Shown one piece after another: positions 1 through 9,604 of a stretch of 60,856 nt of DNA. A model generated the notes under the pieces. It searched no databases. It was given only the letters and a program-made list of their open reading frames with translations, and was not told the DNA's origin. Each line of letters opens with the position of its first letter. Within the stretch, counting starts at the first letter, position 1. This stretch comes from Symbiodinium natans (lineage: Eukaryota; Sar; Dinophyceae; Suessiales; Symbiodiniaceae). A program made the position numbers and the translations under genes. Location of the stretch: positions 172,501 to 233,356 of the forward strand of contig CAJNDS010002438.1 of NCBI GenBank assembly GCA_905221605.1. The letters run 5' to 3'.

Positions 1-1003
1 TTGGGCAACCGGTCAGCTGAGCAGACCGTCAGCCCACAATGAGCACGGACACAGGGCTCAGGGAACCTGAGCATTTTAGCAACTCTCCTGCTGCGGCTTC
101 GCGACAGGCTCCTGCAGGACGTCAGGGCACTTCAGGCTAGACATGGTAAACCCGACCGCAAGAATCGGTGTCGCTAAGCGGTATAGGACTGTGCGCCAAG
201 ACGGGTCCTCCTTTGCTTTCGCGGGCTTTCTAGTTGTGTATGGCCTCAACTCTGGCGAAGTGTAAGCATGTTTGGGCTTATGGGGTTACCCAACCACACT
301 CACTCATTCTGATGCCACCTGTTCTAGGCCCATGGCACATGTTTCGGAAGCTCAAAAGCACCCTGAACCATCCGGAGCCCGAATTCAAATAGAAGAAAAG
401 ACTAATGTAACAGCACAAGAATATGGGAAGCTAACCTCTAACTATGCATCTTAACTTGTCCTAAACCCTCGTAACACGTAAGTCGTCTTGCTGTCCAAGG
501 CGCCTTTTCTGTGCTCCTGGGTTGGAACTCCAGCGCGCCTCTGTTGCAAAGTCTTCTTGTGTTGCAAAGATATTCTTAGAAAAAACTAATATACCATTTG
601 CATTATTGCAGCATGATGTTATTCTATCGTGTTGTGAGACTGTCATCTTCTGGATGATGATTGCATTGCTCTGACAACCGACACGAGCTTCCCGCGACTG
701 GCGATCTTTTGAGGGCTTTAGGGTTGAGGCTCTGTAGGCCGTCGGAACGAGAAGCAGCTGCCTTCTCCTTGTGCACGACCTGCCGGTTCAAAGGTGCAAA
801 AGCAATCGGGGCGAGCCAGCTTGGCAGAAGTCCACCGACTTTTTTTTTTTTATCCCGACTGGTTGATCACTCATGATCTTGTTGCACGGCGTTACTGTTA
901 CTGAAAAGCCGGGCCCGTGATCTAAACAGTAGCGCCTTATGGCCACCGTCACTCACGCCAAAATTCAAAGGATTCGGCCCGCAGCTCATTCATTGCAGCT
1001 CAT
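1..1003. other. Left margin, no confident gene
   Basis: Mixed-composition DNA downstream of the DHCR7 stop codon. On the minus strand between about 75 and 150 a short frame ends in PVAKPQQESC followed by a stop and could be a terminal exon of the next gene in the minus-strand series. Other open frames here have no recognisable content. A run of 11 T lies near 840-850. Confidence 0.3.
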
Positions 1004-4000
1004 TTACCAGATGCCAGGGAAGATGTAGTACGGCACTGCCTTCCTGACGGCGGAAGAGGCACAATCTGTGATGAACCGAGCAGCTCACGACGGACTGCCA
1101 CAAAGAGTCTTGCTGGTGGTCTCCAGTAAAACTTCCGTACGCCCGCATGAAACATCACGAAACACAAGACATCCCCAAAATTTCCCCAAAGCCAGGCACA
1201 CCTGAATGAAACTTTTCCCTCTGGGTCCTGTAGCGCTCCCAGTCGGGGCCGTACTTCTTCGAGCAACGCACCTCGTCGCGCCAGCATCGGTGGCAGTCCA
1301 TGAGCCAGAAGTAGATGCCTTGACAAGGCGACAAAGGACACTGCAGTGGGTGTCCATCAGTGCAACAGATGGGGCACCGGAAGAAATCAGGATTCCCACT
1401 TGCTTGCGCTTTCTATGATTGGTTTGGAGCGGTTTTCAGACACCTTCGGACTATCAGCTTGTGACAAGGACACCTCAGCAGCTGGTGGCATTTCCTGCTG
1501 CCTCTGGTGGCCGTTGAGCCCAACTTTGACACATAACAAGCCGCTGCTGAAGGTCTTCTGGTCAACGGTAAGAGTCCTAGCCGTTTAGCCTCTCTTGATC
1601 TACCATTTGCTTAAGAACACCAAAAGAATAAAGAATGATAATCCCTCTACTAACCTCAATTAATACAATAAGGAAGATCTTTTCCGGGGTTCTTAAGCAA
1701 TTCGTAGTGATTATGGCAAGCTCAGCCGAGCAGCAGTAGGCGATGGGCAGCCAAATGAAAGGCGACTCGGGATCGTAGCAGGCAATGGCCCACCTGAAAT
1801 GCACAGGGAGTCTCCCGAATCAGCGGGAGGGTATGTGGCATAGTGCCAAATGAGACCAACAAGAACGGCCGAAGATTGCAAGATACACTACCTGTAACCG
1901 ACCAGAAGCATGCACTCGACCTGCTGCGTGCCTACGCCTCAGCAGGAAATTACAGTACTGTAGCAGCCGATGTGCCCGATGCACATGGTCAGGTCGCCGA
2001 TGTAGTTGAAGTGTCGTGCTAGGCCCCAGTAGCCTGAGGTCAGCAGCAGCGAACCTTCCTTCGTCTTGATGAACTCAGGCTTCTTGTCGCCAAAGAAGAT
2101 ACGGGTGCTCAGCGGTGAGCGGTATTTGTCTGCGGAACCTCGCAGCAAGGTCGTGCTTATCTCTGCAGGTGCCACACAAAGCACAAGGCCTGCCTCCGTT
2201 GTTCATGTGATCTCGGAACAGGTGCTTCTCAATGTTGGTCACACGGAAGAGGACCATGCCGAAGAGGTACATGCAGATCCCAATGATGGCATAGACGTAG
2301 TTCTTGGTGATGTAGCCATTGGTCTGACTCCCCTGCTGGGCCAAGAATCCCATGAAGCAGATGGGGTAGAAGCGACTGAGGAAGCCCCAGTCACCTGAAG
2401 CGCAACAGGAGCTGTGCGAGGCAAGCGGTAAAAATGCAGGGCAGCTCTCTTTTCCTTTTACCTAATAGGTCTGGTCACCGTATGTCAACATGAAGCCGAA
2501 AAGATCGTGGCGAATGTCGGTCGTAGTGAGGTAGGCCGGCTCTACCAGGTTATAATCAAAGATGTAGTACCTCAGCTGACACGGAGCTGAAAGCACGCCA
2601 GCTGCAGCATCAAACATGCTCCAAATGTTCATACATGGGGGCTTCCCGAAATTAGGGGTATCCATTTGGGGGCATTTTTTTGTCCTCTATATTAGGATCC
2701 CTTATTAATTATCGCAAACCCCCAAATCCAGCAAGGCGCCAATGCGCGAACGTGATGAAAATTGCCGCAAGGCCGATGTTCTCAATGGAGCCTGCGCGAT
2801 GTCAGGAGAAGCTTCGGCTGGGCTTCTGAGAGTCCCGAAGACAAGATGGGTTCAAGAGCAGCTGCTTTGGGCTCGACGTACGAGTAAATTGTGAACATAC
2901 CAGAGACGACATAAAAGAGGCCACAAAATGAACCAGCATATTCCAATCGTAATGATATTTTAGGTTTGGAAGCGAATCCTGTCCTGTGGCATCGCAGAAG
3001 GAGTCAGGGCTCTTCCCTTTGAAGATCGCCTGAATCTGTGCGGACTTAGCCTGGCCGTCGTCTTGCTCCATACAAACAAGGGTTTCGGGTTTCGGGTTTG
3101 CGGTTTCGGGTCACCAAGAACAGCCGGAAACGAGTATCCCAGAGTCTCGCGCGGGCCTGATGGTCACCAAAGAACAAGGAGTCACTGCCGCCGTACGCTG
3201 TTGGCAGCTTGCAATTGTAGTACATGCTGGCCTTGGCTTTGCCCAACTGAACAACAAAAAGGCAGATGCCAAGAAAGCCTGAGCTCCCTGAAGAAGCTCT
3301 GAACACTTGGGCAATTCCCCAAATAGGGGTTCCCCCAAACATACCCCCAAAATATTATAATCCGTATTTTTAGGAACCCCCATACCCGCATTTTTCGGAA
3401 ACCCCCCCCCCCCCCCACTCTAGGGCGTCCAAGGCTGACTCTTCAGATTGAGGTCCTTATGCCAAGTGGCGAAGTAGGACATGTTCAGGATCACCCATCC
3501 GGTGAGGCCGGGGCGGGCGTTCCAGAACCGCTTCAAGTCAAAAGGGACCTTTAGGATGCCGTGGAACAAACGCGGGTTGCGGACCACCCCCATGAAGAAG
3601 TCGTTGAAGAAATCCTGCAACTGAAGGACTCTGTCAGGGGACGAGAAGAGGAGGCTGGGATTTTTTTGGGGGGGCAGGTGGCTCGACATCCAGGAGACCG
3701 CGCAATCAGCTCTGAGGTCAGTGTGATTACTTCTTTTTTCCGATGCTTGACAGTCCCAGTGCCGGTGAAACCCGATGCACAGATGCCTATAGGACGACAC
3801 GAATTGTGAATGCCCCTCTCAAGCTCTCCAGCCTCAGCCCTCCTCAGCCCTCCTCAGCTGCCGCAGCGGCCTCCGCCGCAACCTTTTGCCGCAGGTACAT
3901 GGCAAGGAACGCCATCTCACCCTGCGGCGTTGCGAGAGCCTTGTTCTCCTTGGACTTGAATCGCTGGCACTCAAAGAGCGCCTCGCCCAATGCCGAGTGA

Positions 4001-5982
4001 AGCCGGCGTCCGATGTAGGAGCGAACGCCAAGATAAGTCGACGGCACGGCCTCGCCAGGGAGCTGGCCGTCGATGCTGCTGTCCACATTTTGAAGGATCG
4101 CGGTGATCTCCTCCATCTGGTCCTTCATGACATCGGCAGCCGTGCGGGAGCCCGCCTCTTTTGCCTCGGCCAGGCGCTTCTGCTGCTGAAAAAGGTGCTC
4201 CTCTGCAGCTCTCTGGATGTCCAGCTTCACGTCCCAAGGCACCAAACCCGAGCACTCCACCGAGGTCAAGCTCTTTTGGGCCCTCACGGCTAGAGTCAGC
4301 TCCTTAAGCAGCTTCTTCAAACTTTCGCTGGCCCCCTGTTCTTGGCCTTCCGCCTTGGGCTGTGCTTCACCCGCTTCGTCCCCGGAGTCATAGTCGTTTG
4401 CTGCAAGAAGCTGTCGCAGCTTCTCCAGCTGGGCAGCAGCCTTGGCTTCCTGCTCCTCAGGGTCTTCAACATCCTCCTCCTCGGCCTCTATCTTCGGAGC
4501 TGTGTAGTCGGAGGTGTCGTAGTCTGCTGGTGCTAGCGTCTGCCGTCCGACAAAGAGGGTCGGGCAGTCGCAGACCTCCACGCTCAATGTGCACAGGGCC
4601 GGGCAGCGCTGTACCAGGCCGAGCAGGAACTCGAGGCCAGTGTGGCCCACCGGATGGCAGAGCAGCTCCTCGAGCTGGTTCGTCTGGCGGGCCACCAGAG
4701 AGATCTGCGCCAAGCCATTGTCGTCGAGCTGGGAATGCCGGAGGTCAAGGGCTCTGATCTGGGGATTCGCCCTCAGCACCGAAGCCAGAGCCTCTCCGCC
4801 AGGACTTCGGCTTGGGCCCTCGGCCGCTTTGGCGACCACCAGCCGCGTGCCTTCCTCCAGAAACTCCAAGCTCAAGCCAGCCTCCTCCAGCAGTTGCCAG
4901 GACACCCCCATCGTCGCCATCTCAGAGATGCTTCTCGCACAGCCCAGCTGTGCTCAGGGGGTGAGGCCGGGGTCTAACATCGTGTGATCAGGGTTGTCTG
5001 CTCGGTTGGCCCTATAAGCGTGCCCAAGTATCTGCTGCTGGCTTCTGCACACGTCTTATATGCTGGCTGCACAGTCGCGCTCCCTGGGGTCTCCCTTTGG
5101 TGAGACCCTTGAGCCGATCCCGACCACTGAAACTACCACTGCATTCGTCTGAATCCTGCCTACATTTTGGGTGTTTAAGGGCTTCCGCCAAGCATGTTGC
5201 TCCGCAGACTCACCCCCGGGGCCTGGTAATGGAACACGCCGTGGTCTTCTTCAAACTCCTGAATGAGTGCAAGCTCATGACGTGCCAAACCTTTCCTGCC
5301 TCAAGTGCTACTCGAGCTCGTTGACCGCCTTGTGCAGCCAAGAGTCTGGGTCGCGCACGTGGCGCCTCCAGAAAATCCCAAAGTCGATGTACAGCCACAG
5401 GGCCATGACATAGCTGGTGATCACAGCTTCCGTCAACAGCGCGCCCATGTTTGCGAACACGTAGTATGGCGGCAGGATCTCGTACTTGCAGAGCAGGTAC
5501 AGGCCTGCCTGGCTCAGAAAGAAGGTCAGCAGGCCGTTCATCGGGTAGAGCAGCTTACGCCCGTTCTTGAGCATCACGCCCTCCTTCACATTCCCTGGCA
5601 GGATGATCTCGGCGAGGGCTTGGCAACAGACCCAGGACAGGGACACGACTGTGGGACCCCAGCAAGGGCGGATCGAAAGGCCGTCCGGCAAGGAGTAGAC
5701 AAGGTCATGCCAAAAGCTTGGACCTGGAATCACAAGTCGCCCGGCATGCATGACCATGATGCCGTAGAAGTAGTAGATGGCCGCCGGGATGAAGAAGGTC
5801 CAAAAGCCTGTGCCAATGTTGCCATAGAACTCGCCGATGGGTCGCGTCTGCTTGCGGATGACTTTGCCCTTCGGAGGCGATGAGGACTCTGTCTGCACAG
5901 TCTTGCCTGGAGTCGGAGTGCCCGGAGTCGCCGCCGGAGTAGCTTTCGGCGCCGGGCTGTCTGTTCGCTTAGTGGCTGGCAT
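1004..5982 (-). CDS. DHCR7: Sterol delta-7 reductase (7-dehydrocholesterol reductase type), eight exons
   Basis: Integral ER-membrane enzyme family that reduces the C7-C8 double bond of sterols with NADPH. I resolve exons at 5329-5982 (start ATG, 218 codons), about 3450-3614, 2479 to about 2636, 2194-2394, 1976-2129, 1735-1793, 1228-1318 and 1004-1043. Phases join exactly from the third to the eighth exon. Family marks seen: LPGNVKEGVMLKNGRKL in exon 1, FFMGVVRNPR then FDLKRFWNARPG in exon 2, TTTDIRHDLFGFML in exon 3, FRVTNIEKHLFR in exon 4, LLTSGYWGLARHFNYIGD in exon 5, HRCWRDEVRCSKKYG in exon 7 and the end AVPYYIFPGIW. RHFNY, HRC-x-RDE and PGI-aromatic at the C terminus favour DHCR7 over ERG24 or lamin-B receptor. 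Donors are GC for introns 1, 4, 5 and 6, GT for intron 3 and apparently GA for intron 7. The link from exon 2 to exon 3 (about 15 residues) is unresolved. Intron 1 carries a separate ORF. Confidence 0.88.
1598..1716 (-). mobile_element. Introner-like element, family B, in DHCR7 intron 6
   Basis: Ends are inverted repeats built on TTGCTTAAGAAC (one end CTTAAGAACACC, other end GGGGTTCTTAAGCAA). It lies wholly inside the intron 1319-1734. Related copies are at 55914-56018 and 59612-59736. No coding capacity. Confidence 0.65.
2643..2735 (-). mobile_element. Introner-like element, family A, just upstream of DHCR7 exon 3
   Basis: In gene orientation it starts TGGGGGTTTGCG and ends near TTTCGGGAAGCCCCCA, with an internal GGATCC-type segment shared with the other family A copies. 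Its 3' end abuts the presumed start of exon 3, so it probably supplies the acceptor region. Confidence 0.5.
2802..3300 (-). other. Unassigned coding-like segments inside the DHCR7 locus
   Basis: Between exons 2 and 3 the minus strand holds open segments that look protein-coding: one with FLGICLFVVQLGKAKASMYY and GGSDSLFFGDHQ (about 3165-3300), and one with AIFKGKSPDSFCDATGQD followed by a hydrophobic stretch (about 2900-3050). The family needs only about 15 residues here, so these would be a large insertion with two membrane segments, a second gene, or a chance frame. A degenerate cggtttcgggttt stretch (about 3080-3110) interrupts them. Confidence 0.35.
3305..3420 (-). mobile_element. Introner-like element, family A, downstream of DHCR7 exon 2
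   Basis: Contains the typical patches TTCCGAAAAATGCGGG, GGGGTTCC and GGGGAACCCC, and a run of 14 G in gene orientation next to the end of exon 2. It fits the intron following exon 2. Confidence 0.5.
3844..4920 (-). CDS. Intronless leucine-rich-repeat/coiled-coil protein, 358 aa, nested in DHCR7 intron 1
   Basis: A complete ORF from ATG to stop with coherent protein character throughout. Residues about 49-115 have ribonuclease-inhibitor-like leucine-rich repeats (IRALDLRHSQLDDNGLAQIS, then LEELLCHPVGHTGLEFLLG). Residues about 135-195 are acidic with short Tyr/Asp motifs (PADYDTSDYTAP, AANDYDSGDEAG). Residues about 200-290 are helical and charged, probably coiled coil (AAEEHLFQQQKRLAEAKEAG), and the tail is alanine-rich. 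No membrane segment or signal peptide. It lies between DHCR7 exons 1 and 2 on the same strand with no splice site needed. Function unknown; the LRR part suggests protein binding. Absence of introns among multi-exon neighbours would fit a retroposed copy. A polyA relic is not obvious (only AAAAAAA, antisense of 3661-3667). Confidence 0.75.
   Translation of the reverse strand: MATMGVSWQLLEEAGLSLEFLEEGTRLVVAKAAEGPSRSPGGEALASVLRANPQIRALDLRHSQLDDNGLAQISLVARQTNQLEELLCHPVGHTGLEFLLGLVQRCPALCTLSVEVCDCPTLFVGRQTLAPADYDTSDYTAPKIEAEEEDVEDPEEQEAKAAAQLEKLRQLLAANDYDSGDEAGEAQPKAEGQEQGASESLKKLLKELTLAVRAQKSLTSVECSGLVPWDVKLDIQRAAEEHLFQQQKRLAEAKEAGSRTAADVMKDQMEEITAILQNVDSSIDGQLPGEAVPSTYLGVRSYIGRRLHSALGEALFECQRFKSKENKALATPQGEMAFLAMYLRQKVAAEAAAAAEEG
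4921..5328. other. Rest of DHCR7 intron 1, upstream of the nested ORF
   Basis: No further coding segment seen. On the minus strand near 5107-5116 the octamer GGCTCAAG matches the last eight bases of the dinoflagellate spliced leader, about 190 bp upstream of the nested ORF start. The rest of the leader is not recognisable, so this is weak. Confidence 0.3.
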
Positions 5983-6722
5983 TGCCAGATGAGAATGAGC
6001 TACAACTTCACTCAGCTCTCAGAGAAAATTGCTTCGGAGCATTGTCACGGAACTCTTGCGCAGCATTCACACTTAAATTAAAACTGGCGAGGTCATGGAG
6101 ACTTCATGGAGTCATGCAAGCAAGGAAGTCCCAGCGGCAGACGCGCAGCAAACTGCCTGCCTTCTGCTTCACCAAGGCGAAAACTGAGCGAGCATAGTGC
6201 TTTCGCACCGACGGGCATGCGCCCTGCCCGGTATGTGGAGGAGAGAACAGGGTAGCGGGCTGAGAGAAAGGAGACTCAAGAAATTGCAGTAGTTCATTGC
6301 ACATCCCCAACCTCTGGCAGCTTGCGGTTGTTGGTCATCCTGAGTCTGGCACTATGCCATCCCTCACAGCCAAGAGAATAAATCACCAAAACTCTGATAC
6401 CACACGATCAACCACGCGAGTCTGTGAAATGTCACATATCTCGACGGGCTGGCTGCAAACAGGCATCTGCAGCTGCCTGATTCTGGCAACATCGATGTTC
6501 ATCTCTTGGCAATCTTCCTTGGGTGTGTTAAAGTTTTCCGGGGTGGCATGTCAAATTGGAGATGTGGCCCATCGCATGGGACTGGTCCCCTCTCTCACTC
6601 TCTCTCTCTTCCTTCCTTCGACAGCACTTAACCCCCGAGGGGGTCGTCCCGAAGGACGTGCTCCAGTGATCCAGTCGGAAGTGAAACAAACAACGACAGG
6701 GTTGGAGTTGCTTCCTATTAGA

Positions 6723-6751
<29 letters not shown>
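5983..6751. other. Upstream of DHCR7; (CT)n microsatellite at 6722-6750
   Basis: No supported exon. It probably contains the DHCR7 5' region and the 3' part of the upstream minus-strand gene. A (CT)14-type microsatellite ends at 6750 and directly abuts the exon at 6752; a shorter CT run is at 6594-6610. Confidence 0.4.
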
Positions 6752-6753
<2 letters not shown>

Positions 6754-6975
6754 GCTGTCTGCAACGGAGCAGCCGACGTGGACAGAAGTTTCGCCATGGA
6801 GTTGCGGTCCTCGATGCTGTCGGGGTTCATAACCATGAAGGTGCCTGAGATAACTCGTCCACCATTTAATTTTCCACAGGGGCCTCCCAAAGCCTAAAAA
6901 CTGGGAGGATGAGCTCAATCCGGCAAGCTCCATGCGCTCGGCCAAGATCTTGCATTTCCTAGCACCCTGCCGGGA
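6752..6975 (-). CDS. Two candidate exons of an unrecognised gene
   Basis: Exon 6752-6844 reads FMVMNPDSIEDRNSMAKLL and ends at a GTGAGAGA donor that merges into the (GA)n microsatellite. An upstream segment at about 6902-6975 reads KCKILAERMELAGLSSSSQ. Both look like real protein in the minus-strand direction shared by the neighbours. The phase between them is not resolved and no family is recognised. Confidence 0.4.
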
Positions 6976-7049
6976 GGTTTGATGGGTTCGGGGTTTAGGG
7001 TTTAGGGTTTATAAGTTATAATAAGGTTTAGGGTTTAGGATGTCTTGTA

Positions 7050-7192
7050 CCAAAATGTTGCAGTAGCCATGGCACTGCCGTCCGCCAGCCTCTCTGTCAC
7101 TATGGTGTTGTTACCCTCTGTCTCCAACACCACGTAATAGTGGCAGTAGTCCGACCTTCCAGTGCTTCTCTTCTTAACCGCTCTTTTGGGAA
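7050..7192 (-). CDS. Candidate exon, unknown protein
   Basis: An open segment of about 47 codons with convincing composition: RSDYCHYYVVLETEGNNTIV followed by TERLADGSAMATATFW. It is flanked on the right by CCCTAAA/CCCTTAA repeats (7203-7247). It is probably part of the same gene as the exons on either side. No family recognised. Confidence 0.45.
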
Positions 7193-7202
7193 GATGCTTA
7201 GT

Positions 7203-7262
7203 TACCCTTAACCCTTAACCCTTAACCCTAAACCCTAAACCCTAAACCGGGGGGGGGGGGGG
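7203..7262. repeat. CCCTTAA/CCCTAAA array followed by a G tract
   Basis: Five or six heptamers of telomere type, two variants (ACCCTTA, ACCCTAA), then about 14 G at 7250-7263. Confidence 0.9.
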
Positions 7263-7415
7263 GCTCCATCCCTTCCGAAAGTACTTGTCTATCCGACCCC
7301 AGACCCCCTTCCAAGGCTTCTGATGACTGCGCAATAACGTGACGTGGGGGCTTGCAGGCCATAAGTTGGGCATGGATCCCATCCCAATATCCAAAAACCT
7401 TGCTCGACCCATTTC
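7262..7415 (-). CDS. Candidate exon, frame ambiguous
   Basis: Two minus-strand frames stay open. One ends PWKGVWGRIDKYFRKGW; the other contains AQSSEALEGGLGSDRQVLSE. The neighbouring exon at 7465-7540 does not decide the frame. Unknown family. Confidence 0.35.
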
Positions 7416-7417
7416 CG

Positions 7418-7463
7418 GGTTTAGGGTTTAGGGTTTAGGGTTTAGGGTTTAGGGTTTAGGGTA
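7418..7463 (+). repeat. TTTAGGG array between two candidate exons
   Basis: Six perfect heptamers. With the GT at the end of the 7465-7540 exon they would form a very short intron, CCCTAAA in sense orientation. Confidence 0.9.
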
Positions 7464-7464
7464 C

Positions 7465-7540
7465 TGCCATTCAACTCTGGCCTCTTGCTGCCCCATTTCA
7501 TGTCCAATCGCCGGGCTGATTCGGCATCGAGGGCCTCTCA
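7465..7540 (-). CDS. Candidate exon, unknown protein
   Basis: Minus-strand segment reading ALDAESARRLDMKWGSKRPE, ending at a GTACCC donor that runs straight into the CCCTAAA array. Short, but protein-like and in the dominant direction. Confidence 0.35.
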
Positions 7541-7546
7541 AGGTGA

Positions 7547-8237
7547 CACATTCTGGGGTTTTTTTGCCACCCACCCAGAACTTGCGCACATTCCTAGGGT
7601 TTAGGGTTTTAGGGGGTTTTAGGGCCTAGCGCTTTAGGTTCATTGTCGCAGAAAGTGGTCCACAGAAGCTTGCGCCGTCATGCAGCGGGCCGTTGGTGAG
7701 ACTGCATGCTGCTGAGCCTACTCTTAAAGGGGGTATAAGGAGGGACCCCTAGAAGGGGCCCTTAATCTTATCCCCCTATAATATCCCCTATCTAGCTATC
7801 TATATACATATAAGTATGTATATATATATATATACCTTCTAAAGTCCCTACATTACCTAAGTAGGCCCCAAATAACTTCCCTTGACACCCTGACACAATC
7901 TTCTCTCAATGTGGGGGTTTCCGAACATGGGGGGGGGGTACCCTTTTTGGGGGTCCAAAAGGGGATTCTATCTACTTGAGGTATAAAGGGGACTCCTCAT
8001 CAAATTCAATCTTGAATCATTGAATCGTAAAGTAGTCCCACGCAGGTGGACTCATGGTCAAAAATGCAATGCGAAACGGACCGAAACTTCACTCCGCTTC
8101 GTGGTCGGACCAAGGCCCATGAACCCTTGAAATCACTTCCCCGCGCAACCTAGTGAGAGCCCTTCAAATAAAGCTACCTTGTGGAATGCCCGGAGGTGCT
8201 ACTTTAGGGTTTTGCGAATTATAGGAGAGGAAAGGAT
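7547..8237. other. Non-coding spacer with family A remnants and microsatellite
   Basis: Contains broken TTTAGGG, the recurrent TTTTTTGCCACCC motif (7560), two family A-like segments (7725-7790, 7911-8000) and a (TA)n run at about 7817-7835. No convincing exon. Confidence 0.5.
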
Positions 8238-8355
8238 GGTTGCACAAAGTGGACCCTTCCGCAGCCACTTCGGCCTCGAGGAAGAGGCGCCCGCGTACCA
8301 CCTTCTCTTGGCCGTGTGCCTGCATCCGGGCACTTTCTGCCCTGAGCTGAACCTA
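8238..8355 (-). CDS. Candidate exon, helical segment
   Basis: Minus-strand frame reading RAESARMQAHGQEKVVRGRL then FLEAEVAAEGSTLC; charged and helix-prone. No family identified. The overlapping plus-strand frame is less convincing. Confidence 0.35.
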
Positions 8356-8477
8356 CAACTCATGACTATGGCGACTGCTTCCTATAGACAACAATATACA
8401 TTCTACGTATATACGAGTATGTAGCAATATATACATATATATATATAGATAGAAAATAACATATATATATACTTCGT

Positions 8478-8575
8478 GTTTTTTTCAACGGAACAGATGC
8501 CTCTTTCACCGCTTTCCGCTGCCCAAGTCCCCAAGTGGGTGCGCGGGTGGAGAACACCACGGCAACAGACCTCAG
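8478..8575 (-). CDS. Candidate exon
   Basis: Minus-strand frame reading SVAVVFSTRAPTWGLGQRKA then VKEASVPLKK. Separated from the exon at 8238-8355 by TA-rich microsatellite. Unknown family, low confidence. Confidence 0.3.
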
Positions 8576-8599
8576 AGTCATTGTTTATCGGGTTCAATA

Positions 8600-8720
8600 G
8601 CTTTTTTAAGGGTCAAAATAGGGTTTAATAGGGTTTAATAGGGTTTTCTTAAGGGTTAAAATTGGGTTTAATAGGGGTTAATAGGGTTTAGGGCTCAATA
8701 GGGTGTTTTTTTAGGCTTTT
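8600..8720 (+). repeat. GGGTTTAATA tandem repeat
   Basis: About eight degenerate copies of a decamer GGGTTTAATA / GGGTTAATA, a derivative of the TTTAGGG heptamer. Confidence 0.75.
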
Positions 8721-8784
8721 TTGCCCATTGCTTAGTGGCCCCAGGAGAATTCTTGTGGACTCAAAGGAAGGAACCCGATTAAAC

Positions 8785-8876
8785 CCTACCTAAACCCTAA
8801 ACCCTAAACCCCAAACCCCAAACCCTAACCCCAAACCCCAAACCCCAAACCCTATAAACCCCAAACCCTAAACCCT
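8785..8876 (-). repeat. CCCTAAA/CCCCAAA array
   Basis: About 13 heptamers with TAAACCC and CAAACCC variants. It begins immediately after the end of the exon at 8877-9009, so the sense strand of that gene reads TTTAGGG from the donor on. Confidence 0.9.
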
Positions 8877-9009
8877 CAACCGGCTGAGGAAGCGGCTCGG
8901 CATTGCCGGGCTCCTGGATGGTTCGGACCTCGAGGCTCCCAATGCGGTAGATGCGGAAGACCACGCCGTCCTCCGTGGCCTTGTTGAACTCGGGAGCTGC
9001 AACAGGCAA
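8877..9009 (-). CDS. Exon of an unidentified protein (TEDGVVFRIYRIGSLEVRT segment)
   Basis: A well-behaved segment containing KATEDGVVFRIYRIGSLEVR and ending GNAEPLPQPV just at the repeat array. The acceptor is likely the CAG of CTTGCCTGTTGCAG. The exon is bracketed by sense CCCTAAA upstream and sense TTTAGGG downstream. The eight-residue end EPLPQPV recurs at 51590-51620 with the same DNA. It may belong with the exons at 11.4-12.2 kb. Confidence 0.45.
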
Positions 9010-9027
9010 GACCTCGTGTGCGGTTGT

Positions 9028-9100
9028 TTGGGTTGAGGGTTGAGGGTTGAGGGTTGAGGGTTTAGGGTTTAGGGTTTAGGGTTCAGGGTTTAGGGTTCAA
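9028..9100 (+). repeat. TTGAGGG/TTTAGGG array
   Basis: About ten heptamers, the first part TTGAGGG and the rest TTTAGGG. Sits on the acceptor side of the preceding exon. Confidence 0.9.
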
Positions 9101-9229
9101 GAGCTCCTGGTCGAGCAGCTTCAAGTTTAGAACATCGAAAAACACCCATCCACCCACCCGGAGTTCCCAGAACATCAAGAAATACAAAGTTTCTTCTTAT
9201 TCTTAGAATGGCTCAACAACAAACCTAAT

Positions 9230-9425
9230 AGGGTTCGCAAGGGTTTAGGATCTCAACGGTTGGGGGTCTCAAGGGCTTAGGGTCTCAAGGGTTTAGGGTC
9301 TCAAGGGTTTAGGGTCTCAAGGGTTTAGGGACTCAAAGGTTTAGGGTCTCAAGGGTCTAGGCTCTTAAGGGTTTGGGGTCTAAGGGTTTGGGGTCTCAAG
9401 GGTTTAGGTCGCAAGGGTTTCGACT
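9230..9425 (+). repeat. Variant telomere-type array with TCTCAAGGGTTTAGGG unit
   Basis: About 11 copies of a 14-16 bp unit in which TTTAGGG alternates with TCTCAAGGG. A higher-order derivative of the heptamer. Confidence 0.85.
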
Positions 9426-9604
9426 CTCACACTGGCATGCGCGGGCGAGGCAACGAGTAGCAGGTCGAGGGTGAAAGTAAAGCTCGAAGCACATTACGTA
9501 GCCTGGAGCACTGCAGCCAGGAAGGACAAGCCCGCACCAAGCCCCCCCTCCCCACAAGCTCCAGGCCAGGGTTTAGGGGCTGAAGGGTTTAGGGGCTAAA
9601 GGCC

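Noticed and set aside
3834-4987. Plus-strand ORFs overlapping 3844-4920
   Set aside because: Shadows of the LRR ORF, with biased composition and no family resemblance.
5101-5120. Spliced-leader relic upstream of the nested LRR gene
   Set aside because: Only GGCTCAAG matches; the preceding leader bases do not. An eight-base match is expected by chance.
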